Source: Candidatus Methanimicrococcus labiotermitis (GTDB lineage: Archaea; Halobacteriota; Methanosarcinia; Methanosarcinales; Methanosarcinaceae). Taken from it: a DNA stretch of 46,434 nucleotides. A program made the position numbers and the translations under genes. The notes below the pieces were generated by a model. It was not told the origin of the DNA. It was given only the letters and a program-made list of their open reading frames with translations, and made no database searches. Positions 17,085 to 26,094 of this stretch are shown one piece after another. The stretch covers positions 1 to 46,434 of the forward strand of contig WRCE01000012.1 of the NCBI GenBank assembly GCA_009784005.1, read 5' to 3'. Each line of letters starts with the position of its first letter. Positions within the stretch are counted from its first letter, which is position 1.

Positions 17085-17185
17085 CAACGTCTGTTTTTTG
17101 TTTCTGTTTTCTGCTTCCGTTTTCTGCTTCCGTTTTCTGCTTCCTTTTTCTGCTTCCTTTTTCTGCTTCCTTTTTCTGCTTCTGT
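17085..17185. repeat. 13-bp tandem repeat (TTCTGCTTCCGTT)
   Basis: Six to seven copies of a 13-bp unit with TTCTGCTTCC, preceded by degenerate CTGTTTCTGTTT units, fill the gap between the TPD gene and the cysteine desulfurase. Confidence 0.85.
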
Positions 17186-17248
17186 TTCATATCGGTTTTA
17201 TTTTTTCGGTACCGTACCTTTTTTTATTTTCACGCCTTATCCGTTGTT

Positions 17249-18427
17249 ATGTATGACGTACACGAGATTCGTAAGGATTTCCCCGTTCTTGAAAAAGTGA
17301 TTTATTTGGACAACGGGGCGACGACGCAAACGCCGATGCCGGCAATTGAAGCGATGAACGACTTTTTTTGCAATTACGCCGCCAACTACGGCCGCGGCGC
17401 CCACCGTTTATCCATTGAAGCGACAAACGCTTATGAAGACGCACGCGAAACGGTTGCCGATTTTTTAAACGCGCCGCCCGAAAAAATGATTATGACGCGA
17501 AATACGACAGAGGGCATTAACATTGTCGCCAACGGTTTTGGATTCGAGAAAGGCGACCATGTCATAACAACGCTGGCCGAGCATCATTCCAATTTTGTGC
17601 CGTGGCTTCGCTTGAAAGAAATCGGGGTTGACGTCTCTGCCGCCGATATATGCCGGGAAGGGATGATTGACCCGGAACGGATTGAGCGGATGATCACAGA
17701 CCGCACGAAATTGATTGCCGTCGGCCACGTTTCAAACGTTTTCGGGTCTGTTCAGGATGTCCGAAAGATTGTTCGTATCGCCCGAAAAAACGGCGTTAAA
17801 GTTTTGATTGACGGCGCTCAGTCTGCCGGCCATATGCCCGTTGATTTGAAAGAACTGGATTGCGACTACTTCGCCGCCGCCGGCCACAAGGGCCTTCTCG
17901 GCCCGCAGGGAACGGGTATTTTGTACATGAAAGACCCCGATACGATTGCCCCGTCTTATTTGGGCGGCGGAACGACGGCGATTGCCGATGCCTGCGGTTT
18001 TGTCACCAAAGACGCTCCCGACAAATTTGAAGCCGGAACGCCCAACCTCCCCGGTGTCATCGGTCTTGGCGCCGCGGTCGCTTATCTCCAAAAAATAGGC
18101 GTTGCCGATATCGAAGCGCATGAAACGAAGCTGGCGCGAATGTCAGCAAAAAGGCTGAAAGAAATTGACGTAATTGAGGTTTACGGCCCCGAAATGCGCG
18201 CAGGTCTCGTGTCTTTCTCAATCGTCGGCTTTGAGCCTCATCAGATCGCCGTTCTCCTTGACAAATACAAAAAAATCTGCATCCGAAGCGGGTATCACTG
18301 CGCCGCCCCCGGCCTGAAGAGGCTTGGGATCAACGGTACCGCCAGAGCGTCGTTCGCGCTTTACAACACGGCAGAAGAAGCGGAAATATTCGCGGGCGCC
18401 GTTGAGAAGATTGCAAAGGAAAGATGA
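17249..18427 (+). CDS. cysteine desulfurase, SufS/CsdA-like (group II)
   Basis: PLP enzyme that takes sulfur from cysteine for Fe-S clusters and thio-modifications. The start YLDNGATTQTP, the PLP-contact HHSNFVPW, the Asp of LIDGAQSAGHMPVDL and the PLP lysine (~K214) in AAGHKGLLGPQGTG are all present. The catalytic cysteine (~C351) is in RSGYHCAAPGLKRLG, a short-loop arrangement typical of group II. At 392 residues it is slightly short of the usual ~405. No sufBC or iscU neighbour is present. Stop TGA. Confidence 0.9.
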   Translation: MYDVHEIRKDFPVLEKVIYLDNGATTQTPMPAIEAMNDFFCNYAANYGRGAHRLSIEATNAYEDARETVADFLNAPPEKMIMTRNTTEGINIVANGFGFEKGDHVITTLAEHHSNFVPWLRLKEIGVDVSAADICREGMIDPERIERMITDRTKLIAVGHVSNVFGSVQDVRKIVRIARKNGVKVLIDGAQSAGHMPVDLKELDCDYFAAAGHKGLLGPQGTGILYMKDPDTIAPSYLGGGTTAIADACGFVTKDAPDKFEAGTPNLPGVIGLGAAVAYLQKIGVADIEAHETKLARMSAKRLKEIDVIEVYGPEMRAGLVSFSIVGFEPHQIAVLLDKYKKICIRSGYHCAAPGLKRLGINGTARASFALYNTAEEAEIFAGAVEKIAKER

Positions 18428-18520
18428 AAGGGAAGGAAAAGAAAGGAAAGGGAAGGAAAAGAAAGGAAAGGGAAGGAAAGGGAAGGAAAGGGAAGGAAAG
18501 GAAAAGAAAGGAAAAAGCAA
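18425..18520. repeat. purine-only tandem repeat (GGAAAGGGAAGGAAAA)
   Basis: GGAAAGGGAAGGAAAAGAAA units start within the cysteine desulfurase stop codon region and adjoin family A copy 2. Strict purine/pyrimidine strand asymmetry. Confidence 0.85.
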
Positions 18521-18540
18521 GATGAAACGAGACAAAACGG

Positions 18541-18684
18541 GATGAAAACAAACAAAAAATATATAACCACCTCCATTTTCGGATTTGGGCGATGCGAAGC
18601 AGCGCACAAATCTGAAAATGGAGATTTCTGCCAAAAAATAACGAGAAATGAACAAACTTTTTTTTGAAAAAAGCAAGATGAAAA
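18541..18684 (-). repeat. dispersed hairpin element family A, copy 2
   Basis: Reverse-orientation copy. On the minus strand it reads TTTCATCTTGC, then GCAGAAATCTCCATTTTCAG, the invariant central segment, GAAAATGGAGGTGGTTATAT and a T-rich end. The stem extends to 17 positions with one mismatch (CTCCATTTTCAGATTTG against the right arm). It lies 206 bp beyond the stop of rps8e on the same strand, so it is again downstream and in sense. Confidence 0.85.
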
Positions 18685-18890
18685 GAAAGATAAAATAGAT
18701 TGCATAAGAAAGATAAATTTCATCCTGTTTGATTCTTTAAGATTCGATTCTTAAAGGCTTATCCCTTAAGATTTTGTTTTTTTATAATGTGAGATATGCT
18801 ACGCTCTTTCGTTTAAATTTCAAAAAGAAAAAAAGGCGGGAGGCAAAGCCGTCCCATTTGTTTTATTTTATAATTTCAGTGAGCCGTTGC

Positions 18891-19280
18891 TTAAGCTTCC
18901 GGTTCGTTCAAAAGGATACCGTTGATCACGCCGTCTTGACCCGGGCGGCTTGTCACTTTTACAAGGCCGAGGTTGGTTCTGACGATTGTACCTTTTGTCA
19001 TGATGTTACGTCTGATGTAGTGTTTGTTGGCAGCGTTGCCGGTTACAGTTTCAGCGGTTGCGCGCTGTGTTTTGCCGGTCTTTTGGTCGGTCACGTTGAT
19101 GGACCGGTCGCTGAGAAGTCTGACTTTTCTGTTACCGCCGCGGGTGGCAACATTCTTGTTCTTTGCGGGGCCGATTCTGGTTTCGGCGAATTCGCGGCCA
19201 ATTTCAAATTTTCTCTTGCTTCGAGAGGCAATACGTTTGCCGCCCGTGTATGTTCTCTTTGATGCGCCTTGCCATCTCAT
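18891..19280 (-). CDS. rps8e: 30S ribosomal protein S8e
   Basis: Small-subunit ribosomal protein found only in archaea and eukaryotes. It has the family signature [17 protein letters not shown] at the start, then a basic beta-barrel region ([22 protein letters not shown]) and the ending [23 protein letters not shown] place the start at the ATG at 19280 because it gives the standard MRWQG N-terminus and GAGG lies about 10 bp upstream; the frame is open a little further to a TTG at 19295. About 129 residues, typical for archaea. Stop TAA. Confidence 0.95.
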   Translation of the reverse strand: MRWQGASKRTYTGGKRIASRSKRKFEIGREFAETRIGPAKNKNVATRGGNRKVRLLSDRSINVTDQKTGKTQRATAETVTGNAANKHYIRRNIMTKGTIVRTNLGLVKVTSRPGQDGVINGILLNEPEA

Positions 19281-19336
19281 AATATTATTCCTCAATTTAA
19301 ATGAATGATTAGTAGGTTAAATTTAAGCTAATTAAA

Positions 19337-19772
19337 GATACGGTTTAGATACGGTTTAGATACTTTTAGATACTTTTTTGATACCGGCGCCTTACTTCGT
19401 GTAGATGCCGGCGATGAGAGCTGAATAGAATTATCCATACGAATGATTCCGTATATGAACTTTGCGATGTGAATAATTTCAGGATTCCATGAAAATAGCT
19501 TCAATCTATTTGAATCTTCGCGATTAATATTGAAATGGAGGAAAAAAAGGGGAGAGGGAGAAAAAGGAGAGGGGGAGAAAAAGGAGAGAGGGAGAAAAAG
19601 GAGAAAAGGGAGAAGGGAAAAGGAGAAAAGAGAGAAGGGAAAAAAGGAAAGAAAAGAAAAGGATAGAAAAGGATAGAAAAGGATAAAGTAATCGGAAGTA
19701 CATAATTAGCAATACAGATTAAGCGACGTAAAGCAACGTAAGCAACGTAAGCAACGTAAGCAACGTAAGCAA
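19337..19772. repeat. three successive repeat blocks in a gene-free gap
   Basis: The ~500-bp gap upstream of both rps8e and the 105-residue gene has no credible gene. It holds GATACGGTTTA-type repeats (19337-19375), a purine-rich GGAGAGGGAGAAAAA repeat (19542-19690) and five copies of AAGCAACGT (19725-19770), the last just before the next gene's SD. Confidence 0.75.
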
Positions 19773-19802
19773 CGCATCTTCATTATTGTTTGAGGTAAGA
19801 AA

Positions 19803-20120
19803 ATGGCGACATTAACAATGGATACGATTTGCGGTCACGTGAATAAGGTGACAGCGAAATCCGACGGAAAAATGACTCATGTGTCAATTGAAACGACCTG
19901 CCCCAAGATTCAAAAATGGGGTACCGAATTTGATTTGCCGATGGAACAAATCATGGACTGCCGTAACGTAACTTTAGAGGAAAAACTCAAAACATTCCCG
20001 TTAACACCGACATGTTTTGTTCCGGCGCTGGTGATGAATGTGGTTTGGATGGAAAACGGCATGATTTCCAAAAGCCTCGTGAAAAAGAAGAGCCCGGTTC
20101 AAATCGAATACAATGACTAA
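19803..20120 (+). CDS. conserved small methanogen protein of unknown function
   Basis: A 105-residue protein that I recognise only as resembling uncharacterised conserved methanogen proteins. It has three cysteines spread through a beta-rich sequence (TICGHVNKV, TCPKIQKWG, MDCRNVT, TCFVPALVMNVVWMENGMISKSLV), suggesting possible metal or cofactor binding; that is inference. GAGGT is well placed before the ATG. Its end overlaps the start of nob1 by 8 bp, so the two are probably co-translated. Stop TAA. Confidence 0.75.
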   Translation: MATLTMDTICGHVNKVTAKSDGKMTHVSIETTCPKIQKWGTEFDLPMEQIMDCRNVTLEEKLKTFPLTPTCFVPALVMNVVWMENGMISKSLVKKKSPVQIEYND

Positions 20121-20709
20121 ATCGATGAAAAATTTTCAAACGGATGATTCATCGAATCCGCCAAATGTCTCAAATTGGTCCGATCTGCCGGAATCTGCTC
20201 GGTTTATCGCGGATTCCGCCGTTTTTATTATGGGCGGCTGCCCCGTTCCGCCGTCTCGGATGATTACGGTGACGCTTGTCGAAGATGAAATCCTGAGCGA
20301 TGAGGCGAGCCTGCGTTACGATATCGCCAAGGCTGATGGTCTTTTCGTGGAAGCGGTTGAATCCGAATTTTTAAAACGCATCGAAGAACAGGCGTCTCAG
20401 ACGCGGGATATTGAAAAATTATCGCGAACGGACCTCGGCGTATTGGCTAAGGCGCTCGAATATCAAACGCGTCTCGGCGACGGCGTTATTTTAATCACGG
20501 ATGATTTTTCCGTTCAAAACGTCGCCGCGCGTTTCGGGATTGCCGTCATGCCGGTGGCGCAGCGTATCATACGGGATCAAATCGTCTGGCAGAAGCAGTG
20601 CATCGGGTGTTTCCGCCATTATAAAGACGGCGACGATTGTCCGGTTTGCGGTTCTCCGCTTCGAAGGAAAATGAAGAAAAAGGCCGGACAAAAACCGAAA
20701 ACGATTTAA
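20113..20709 (+). CDS. nob1: endoribonuclease Nob1 (PIN domain plus zinc ribbon)
   Basis: Nob1 cuts the 3' end of 16S rRNA precursor during small-subunit maturation. A PIN domain runs through residues ~28-150, with the first acidic site residue in FIADSAVFIMGG, further acidic residues in LLIT-like ILITDDFSVQNVA, and a zinc ribbon near the C-terminus (CIGCFRHYKDGDDCPVCG), ending in a Lys-rich tail. At 198 residues it is slightly longer than many archaeal Nob1 because of a ~25-residue polar N-terminal lead. An ATG at 20125 is an alternative start. It overlaps the upstream gene by 8 bp. Stop TAA. Confidence 0.88.
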   Translation: MTKSMKNFQTDDSSNPPNVSNWSDLPESARFIADSAVFIMGGCPVPPSRMITVTLVEDEILSDEASLRYDIAKADGLFVEAVESEFLKRIEEQASQTRDIEKLSRTDLGVLAKALEYQTRLGDGVILITDDFSVQNVAARFGIAVMPVAQRIIRDQIVWQKQCIGCFRHYKDGDDCPVCGSPLRRKMKKKAGQKPKTI

Positions 20710-20748
20710 AAGCGCGAAAATCGGAAAATGGAATGAAAATGGAATGAA

Positions 20749-20760
20749 TAAGCTATATAA
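20749..20760 (+). promoter_or_regulatory. putative TATA box of the GfcR-like gene
   Basis: AGCTATATAAGA lies about 70 bp upstream of the ATG, which would give a leader of roughly 40 nt that holds the SD (GGGGGA). Confidence 0.45.
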
Positions 20761-20824
20761 GAGAAGGGTCTAATTCGTAAGTAACAGAATCTGCATTCTA
20801 AAATAAAAACAGGGGGAACGAATC

Positions 20825-21439
20825 ATGAAAAAAATCGAAGACTTGTCCGCCAAGGCGGATGAATTGCAAAAGAGCGGTTTGACGACCGGCCAGATTGCGG
20901 ATGAATTAAACATTTCAACCGAAACTGTTGTTTGGCTTTTGACTAACAAAAAACCGTCCCCGGACGGCACCATCCCGAAAGACATTTCCATTAATTGGAG
21001 CGCTCTGGGCAAAAACGCCACGCGCCTGCGCTGCACGGCGCAAACGCTTTGCGACATGGTTGCCGAAGAAGCTGTTTTGCAGAAAGAATATATTGACGTC
21101 GTTGTCGGCGTGTCCTCCAGCGGTGTTCCCGTTGCCAGTTTTATGGCAAGCGAAATGGAATCCGAGTTTACGGTTTACTACTCCAGAAAGGTCAAAACCG
21201 AAATCGACTCGGGCGCAAAAGGCGCATTCAGCCGCAACTTTACCGAAATCCGCGGCAAAAACTGTATCATTGTCGATGATGTCATAACAACCGGCGGCAC
21301 GCTCACGGACGTGATCGCTCAAACAAAAGCGGCCGGCGGCAATCCAATCGCGATCGCTGTTTTGGTTGATAAAATCGGTATCGAAGAAATCGAAGGCGTT
21401 CCTGTTGTCGCCATGCTGAGAATTACAAGACTCGGCTGA
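20825..21439 (+). CDS. GfcR-like HTH/phosphoribosyltransferase transcriptional regulator
   Basis: An N-terminal helix-turn-helix (residues ~8-45; GLTTGQIADELNISTETVVWLL) is fused to a type I phosphoribosyltransferase domain with the PRPP-binding motif IIVDDVITTGGTL. This matches the archaeal orotate-PRTase-like proteins, of which GfcR controls sugar catabolism in haloarchaea. The effector here is unknown; PRPP is a plausible ligand. At 204 residues the length is typical. A GGGGGA SD and a TATA box precede it, so it probably has its own promoter. A family A element follows in sense. Stop TGA. Confidence 0.85.
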   Translation: MKKIEDLSAKADELQKSGLTTGQIADELNISTETVVWLLTNKKPSPDGTIPKDISINWSALGKNATRLRCTAQTLCDMVAEEAVLQKEYIDVVVGVSSSGVPVASFMASEMESEFTVYYSRKVKTEIDSGAKGAFSRNFTEIRGKNCIIVDDVITTGGTLTDVIAQTKAAGGNPIAIAVLVDKIGIEEIEGVPVVAMLRITRLG

Positions 21440-21511
21440 TATCGGGAATCTTTTCCCGACTTTTTCACTTTTTTGATATTCTTTTCACTTTTTTGATATT
21501 TCTTTCACTTT

Positions 21512-21658
21512 CTTTTCATCTTGCATTTTTCAAAAAATAATATTTGTTATTTTTCGTTATATTTTTGTCGAAATCTCCATTTTCAGATTTGTGCGCTGCT
21601 TCGCATCGCCCAACTCTGAAAATGGAGGTGGTTATATATTTTTTGTTTGTTTTCATCC
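21512..21658 (+). repeat. dispersed hairpin element family A, copy 3
   Basis: Begins TTTTCATCTTGC and keeps the invariant central segment. Its stem is the best of the four: 13 perfect pairs (CTCCATTTTCAGA with TCTGAAAATGGAG). It ends in GGTGGTTATATATTTTTTG and TTTTCATCCCG. It lies 72 bp after the GfcR-like gene, same sense. Confidence 0.85.
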
Positions 21659-21835
21659 CGTTTGTGTCCCTTTTCATCCCGCTGTGTCTCCTTTCATCCC
21701 TTTTGTGTCCCCTTTCATCCCTTTTGTGTCTCTTTTCGTCCCGTTGTGTCTCTTTTATCCCGTTGTGTCTCTTTTATCCCGTTGTGTCTCTTTTCGTCTC
21801 GTTTGTGTCCCTTTTCATCTTGCCTTTTTGGTCTT
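21658..21835. repeat. ~20-bp CT-rich tandem repeat
   Basis: About nine degenerate copies of TTTTCATCCCGTTGTGTCTC. The unit starts with the same TTTTCATC that bounds family A elements, as if the array grew from the element's end. Confidence 0.8.
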
Positions 21836-21951
21836 TTTTTATTTTTGGCCTTTATCCCCTTTTCAAGTTTTCCCTTTTCTTTTTTTCATAAAATTTAAAT
21901 GCATTGCCGTATTTTTGTGAATCATTCGCATAAAAGCGCGGCGGGTTCATC

Positions 21952-23253
21952 GTGTATTCAAAAGAGTTGTCAGAGTTGGGTTTTGTTGTTTTCCGCCGTC
22001 AGAATGACACAGGCGGCATTAAACCGCATCTTTTTGTTCGTTTTAAATCCAAAGGTGGCCGTCTGCTGACTTTTGCCATTGACACGACCCGCGTTTCGTC
22101 TTCAAAGAATCTTCCCGACGCTTATTTCATTACGCATGCGCATTCCGACCATTACGGAAAATCCGCCATGCTTTCCGAATTTGCTTGGTGCTCAGAAGAA
22201 ACAGCCAAGGCTCTTGAAATCCGGTACAGTAAGAGTTACAAAGGAAATACTTTCAAAACGGGAGACAGTTTTTCCGTCTGCGGTGTTGACGTTTTGACTT
22301 TTGATGTCTGTCATGCGCCCGGGTCATCGGCTTTTTATTGGGAAAATGAACTCGGAAACAGCATTCTTGTGACCGGCGATGTCAAAGACGCCCGGTCTCT
22401 CCCGAAATGCGATGTTTTGATAACGGAAGCCAGTTACGGTGACCCGGCGGATTTGAATTGCTATTTTACGGATGACATCGACGCTTTTCGCCATGCGGTT
22501 TTTTCACACATCGGAGAACGGCGAGTCGCGTTTGGCGCTTATGAATTCGGCAAGTCTCAAAAAGCGGTTTCAATACTTCGGGAGATGGGGTACAACGGGC
22601 CGATAGCGATGAACGGCAAAACGCTGTCATTAACGGAAAACTTTGTTCCAAACGCCGGCGAACTCATCGAACTTGACGCCGCCTCTTATACCGAACAATT
22701 CAGGCCGGTCACTTGTTCGCCATCTTGTTCGCCATCTTGTTCGCCATCCTATTCACAATCCTGTTTGCAAACTCAAATTTCAGCGGAAGTCGGCGGTGAA
22801 TATAATACGCAAACCTGTTCCTTTGCCTCCTCCGTTGAAATGTGCATTTCAAATGTTTCGGAAAATGTTTCAAATGTTTCAGAAAATGTTTCAAATGTTT
22901 CAGAAAATGTTTCAAATGTTTCAGAAAATGTTTCAAATGTTTTAAATGTTTCAAAAAAAGAGCCTTGCGGCATCTGTATCGTCCCTGTCAACGAATTATC
23001 GTCGTTTGGTTCCGATACGCGAAAATTTGTTTTAACCTGCCGCCCCGATTACCCTTTTGAAATTATCCGCCTCAGCGACCATTTGGATGTGACGGGGCTC
23101 TTGCAAATGGTGAAAGATGTTTCACCGAAGGTGACGGTTGTTTATCATCCCGATAAAAGCCCGCTGACGGACAGATTTGCCGGACATCTTGAGAAAAACG
23201 GCTTTAAAGCGTTTTCAATTAATCAATTACGTAATATTGTCGGCAAGGAATAA
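21952..23253 (+). CDS. MBL-fold metallo-hydrolase (exonuclease-like) with two repeat insertions
   Basis: A metallo-beta-lactamase-fold protein with the metal motif THAHSDHYG (residues ~61-69), the HAPGSSAFYW and ILVTGDVKDAR metal-ligand regions and a late His (IRLSDHLDVTGLL). It resembles archaeal exonuclease/mRNA-3'-end-processing-like MBL proteins, so RNA or DNA is a likely substrate but not proven. Residues ~255-342 are an insertion: SCSPSCSPSC repeats from a 12-bp unit, then NVSENVS repeats from a 21-bp unit. The region sits between two conserved blocks. The start is GTG. Stop TAA. Confidence 0.78.
   Translation: MYSKELSELGFVVFRRQNDTGGIKPHLFVRFKSKGGRLLTFAIDTTRVSSSKNLPDAYFITHAHSDHYGKSAMLSEFAWCSEETAKALEIRYSKSYKGNTFKTGDSFSVCGVDVLTFDVCHAPGSSAFYWENELGNSILVTGDVKDARSLPKCDVLITEASYGDPADLNCYFTDDIDAFRHAVFSHIGERRVAFGAYEFGKSQKAVSILREMGYNGPIAMNGKTLSLTENFVPNAGELIELDAASYTEQFRPVTCSPSCSPSCSPSYSQSCLQTQISAEVGGEYNTQTCSFASSVEMCISNVSENVSNVSENVSNVSENVSNVSENVSNVLNVSKKEPCGICIVPVNELSSFGSDTRKFVLTCRPDYPFEIIRLSDHLDVTGLLQMVKDVSPKVTVVYHPDKSPLTDRFAGHLEKNGFKAFSINQLRNIVGKE
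22714..22955 (+). repeat. two in-frame coding repeats in the MBL gene
   Basis: TCGCCATCTTGT (12 bp, ~3 copies) encodes SCSP; TTTCAGAAAATGTTTCAAATG (21 bp, ~5 copies, 22846-22950) encodes NVSENVS. Both units are multiples of three. Confidence 0.85.
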
Positions 23254-23315
23254 ACGCCTCTTTGTCGTCAACGGATTTAAATATGAAATATTAATAAGTT
23301 AAAGGCAAACTTAAA

Positions 23316-23325
23316 ATAATATTTA
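23316..23325 (+). promoter_or_regulatory. putative TATA box of the EMC6-like gene
   Basis: ATAATATTTAT lies upstream of a leader that contains GGAG at 23403-23406. Confidence 0.35.
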
Positions 23326-23417
23326 TCCGCTTTTTGGTATAAATCGCAGTTTTTCCGTCAGAAAAATTGCAGCCGGACCCGAAAGCGAAAGGAATAATTT
23401 TCGGAGAAATGAAAGAA

Positions 23418-23828
23418 ATGGTAAAGAGAAGTGCAAAAACACAGCCGTCGGCAGAGAAACCGGAGAGGGTCGATGCTGAGCCGGTCGAAAATTCTCAAAT
23501 TACCGCAAGCGGAAAGGTTGAGCAGACGCCCGAAGAAAAGAAACGGGCATATCGGGAAAGTTTGACCCGGACTTTGACCGCCACGGCTTTCGGTATCATA
23601 AGCGGTTTTGTTTGTTATTATTTGCTCGAGGCTGCCGTCGGCATGTTCTGGCCGGGCGTTCTCATCGTGCTTATGACGCTGACATATTACACCCAGAGAA
23701 GATTGGTCTTCCCCGCGTTTAAAATGAATATGGCTGCACTGAACTGGAAAGATTGGTTCGGTATTCAGTTTTTGGTCCTGTTCTACTGTCTTGTCACTTG
23801 GACAATCCTTTTGAATGTCTTATCTTAA
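23418..23828 (+). CDS. EMC6-like small membrane protein
   Basis: A polar, Glu/Lys-rich N-terminus of ~45 residues is followed by three hydrophobic segments (ALT-to-YYLLEAA, GMFWPGVLIVLMTLTYY, then FGIQFLVLFYCLVTWTILLNVL) and the motif LNWKDWFGIQFL. This resembles archaeal EMC6-like proteins, relatives of a subunit of the eukaryotic membrane-insertion complex; the assignment rests on my recall of that motif. I chose the ATG at 23418 since GGAG lies 11 bp upstream; ATG 23409 or TTG 23367 are alternatives in the same frame. Stop TAA. Confidence 0.65.
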   Translation: MVKRSAKTQPSAEKPERVDAEPVENSQITASGKVEQTPEEKKRAYRESLTRTLTATAFGIISGFVCYYLLEAAVGMFWPGVLIVLMTLTYYTQRRLVFPAFKMNMAALNWKDWFGIQFLVLFYCLVTWTILLNVLS

Positions 23829-23835
23829 ATTCCGA

Positions 23836-23869
23836 CAGCCGCCGGCCTTTCCATCAGGCTCGGCGGTTG
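23836..23869 (+). terminator. GC-rich hairpin after the EMC6-like gene
   Basis: CAGCCGCCGGCC pairs with GGCTCGGCGGTTG around a 9-nt loop (one bulge, one mismatch), 8 bp after the stop codon. It could terminate transcription or stabilise the 3' end; no clean T-run follows. Confidence 0.4.
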
Positions 23870-23934
23870 GCGGTTCAAACCTCCGCTCACGCTCGGCTTT
23901 TTATTTCAAGATTCAAACTTCGCCGTGCTGTGCC

Positions 23935-24052
23935 GTTTCAATTGACCGTTTCAATTGACCGTTTCAATCATCCGCTCTTAGTTATCCGCTCTCAGTTATC
24001 CGCTCTCAATTATCCGCTCTCAATTATCCGCTCTCAATTATCCGCTTTCAGG
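23935..24052. repeat. 15-bp and 16-bp tandem repeats upstream of ABCE1
   Basis: Three copies of TTTCAATTGACCG, then about six copies of CCGCTCTCAATTAT reaching nearly to the ABCE1 start. Confidence 0.85.
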
Positions 24053-24062
24053 GAAGAACATT

Positions 24063-25835
24063 ATGAGAATAGCCATTTTAAACAAAGATAAATGTCAGCC
24101 GCGCCAATGCAGCAAAGAATGTCAAAAGTTTTGCCCGCGCGTGCGCACGGGCGATGAGACCATTCTGTTCAGCGAAGACGACGGTAAGCCCGTCATCACC
24201 GAATCGCTGTGTTCAGGCTGCGGCATTTGCGTTAAAAAATGTCAATTCGACGCTATTATGATTATCGGCCTCCCCGAATCTTTAGACCACCCGACGCACC
24301 GCTACGGTCAAAACGGATTTGCGCTTTACGGTCTGCCCATTCCCAGACAGGGGAAAGTGACAGGTATTTTAGGGCCGAACGGTATCGGTAAAAGTACCGC
24401 CGTTCAGATTTTGTCAGGCAACATGATTCCGAATTTCGGCGAAGCCGAGGCATCTTGGGAAAAAGTATTGGAATATTACGCCGGCACCTCTTTGGCCGAC
24501 TATTTCAAATCGGTTTCCACCGGCGGCCTGAAAGTTTCACAAAAGCCTCAGTATGTGGATTTGATTCCAAAGGCTTTCAAAGGAAAAACAATCGACCTTT
24601 TGAACAAAGCCAACACAAGCGGTCGCCTCGACGAAGTCGTGAAACGGTTGGAAATGGAAGACTTTTTAGACCGCGACATCAACGCTCTTTCCGGCGGCGA
24701 ACTTCAAAAAGTCGCGATTGCCGCCTGTGTTGTTAAAGAAGCCGATTTCTATTTCTTTGACGAAATCAGTTCCTACCTTGACATTTATCAAAGAATCAAC
24801 GCCGCCCGCCTGATTCAGGATTTGGCGAAAGAATTAAACAAATCCGTTCTCGTCGTTGAACACGATTTGGCTGTTTTGGATATGCTGACCGATACCGTTC
24901 ACATCGCATACGGCGTTCCCGCGGGGTACGGTGTCATCACGCTCCCCAAAACGGTTCGCGTCGGTATCAACCAATACATCAAAGGCTATCTGCCCGAAGA
25001 AAACATGCGCATCCGCGATGAAAGCATCCGTTTTGAAACCCACCCGCCCAAAGAAGGCTCGGATGTCAAAACGATTCTGGCATACGATTCTTTTACAAAA
25101 GATTTCGATAACGTTTTCTCATTAAAAGCCTTCGGCGGCAACGTGAAAGAAGGTGAAGTCTTAGGCATTGTCGGCCCCAACGGCACCGGCAAGTCCACGT
25201 TTGTGAAAATCCTCGCCGGCGAAATCGAACCCGACGTGGGCGAAGTCGGCATCGACGTTAAAATTTCTTATAAACCGCAATACATCAAAGCCGATTCAGA
25301 AATTCGTGTCCGCGACCTGTTGATGAGAATTGCCGACCGTTTCGGCACCGGCTATTACGAAACAGAAATCGCCCGCCCGCTTCAGTTAGATAAACTGTAT
25401 GACAGCTATCTGACCGATTTGAGCGGCGGCGAATTGCAGCGCGTGGCTATTGCCGCCTGCCTGAGCCGCGAAGCCGACTTTTACATCTTGGACGAGCCGA
25501 GCGCTCACTTAGACGTTGAGCAGCGCGCGATTGTGACACGCGTCATCACGCGCTTTGCCGAAAGCAACAGCAAGACGGCAATGGTTGTTGACCACGACAT
25601 CTACATGATTGACATGATCAGCCAGCGCTTAATCGTTTTTGAAGGCGCCCCGTCCAAAAACGGTGTCGCCAACGCGCCGACCGGTATGAAAAACGGCATG
25701 AACAAGTTCCTGTCAAATCTGGACCTCACCTTCCGCCGCGACGAAGAAACAAAGCGCCCGCGCGTCAATAACTACATGTCTCGGTTGGATCGGGAACAAA
25801 AAGAAAAAGGCGAATACTACTATTTGGAATCTTGA
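24063..25835 (+). CDS. ribosome recycling ATPase ABCE1 (Rli1)
   Basis: Splits ribosomes after termination together with release factors. The N-terminal domain has eight cysteines for two 4Fe-4S clusters (C11, C16, C20, C24 and C50, C53, C56, C60). NBD1 has Walker A GPNGIGKST at ~104-112, signature LSGGELQ and Walker B YFFDEISSYLD. NBD2 has GPNGTGKST near residue 370, LSGGELQRVAIAACL and YILDEPSAHLD. All catalytic motifs are intact and the length of 590 is typical. In an organism with recoded UAG, the recycling and termination machinery is of special interest. Stop TGA. Confidence 0.96.
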   Translation: MRIAILNKDKCQPRQCSKECQKFCPRVRTGDETILFSEDDGKPVITESLCSGCGICVKKCQFDAIMIIGLPESLDHPTHRYGQNGFALYGLPIPRQGKVTGILGPNGIGKSTAVQILSGNMIPNFGEAEASWEKVLEYYAGTSLADYFKSVSTGGLKVSQKPQYVDLIPKAFKGKTIDLLNKANTSGRLDEVVKRLEMEDFLDRDINALSGGELQKVAIAACVVKEADFYFFDEISSYLDIYQRINAARLIQDLAKELNKSVLVVEHDLAVLDMLTDTVHIAYGVPAGYGVITLPKTVRVGINQYIKGYLPEENMRIRDESIRFETHPPKEGSDVKTILAYDSFTKDFDNVFSLKAFGGNVKEGEVLGIVGPNGTGKSTFVKILAGEIEPDVGEVGIDVKISYKPQYIKADSEIRVRDLLMRIADRFGTGYYETEIARPLQLDKLYDSYLTDLSGGELQRVAIAACLSREADFYILDEPSAHLDVEQRAIVTRVITRFAESNSKTAMVVDHDIYMIDMISQRLIVFEGAPSKNGVANAPTGMKNGMNKFLSNLDLTFRRDEETKRPRVNNYMSRLDREQKEKGEYYYLES

Positions 25836-25844
25836 CGGAGTCCT

Positions 25845-26005
25845 AATCGGTCCTGATTGGAATCCTGATTTTAATCCATATCGGGATCCCGATTTTAATC
25901 CATATCGGAATCCTTATTTTAATCCATATCGGAATCCCGATTTTAATCCATATCGGAATCCCGATTTTAATCCATATCAGAATCCCGATTTTTATCCAAT
26001 CAAAT
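25845..26005. repeat. 24-bp tandem repeat x ~6
   Basis: Copies of CGGAATCCCGATTTTAATCC (+ATAT) lie between the convergent ABCE1 and rad50 genes. The rest of the gap holds no gene. Confidence 0.9.
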
Positions 26006-26094
26006 CCTAATCACAATAGACGTTTTGGTAACTTTTTGACGGCGCCTCGGTAATCTTTTTTGGCGCCTCATCACACCGTTTCGTTTTCTTCCGC

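Noticed and set aside
23860..23900. tRNA T-arm-like GGTTCAAACC sequence
   Set aside because: The neighbouring bases do not form a T-stem, and no anticodon or acceptor arms can be built; it follows the 3' hairpin of the EMC6-like gene.
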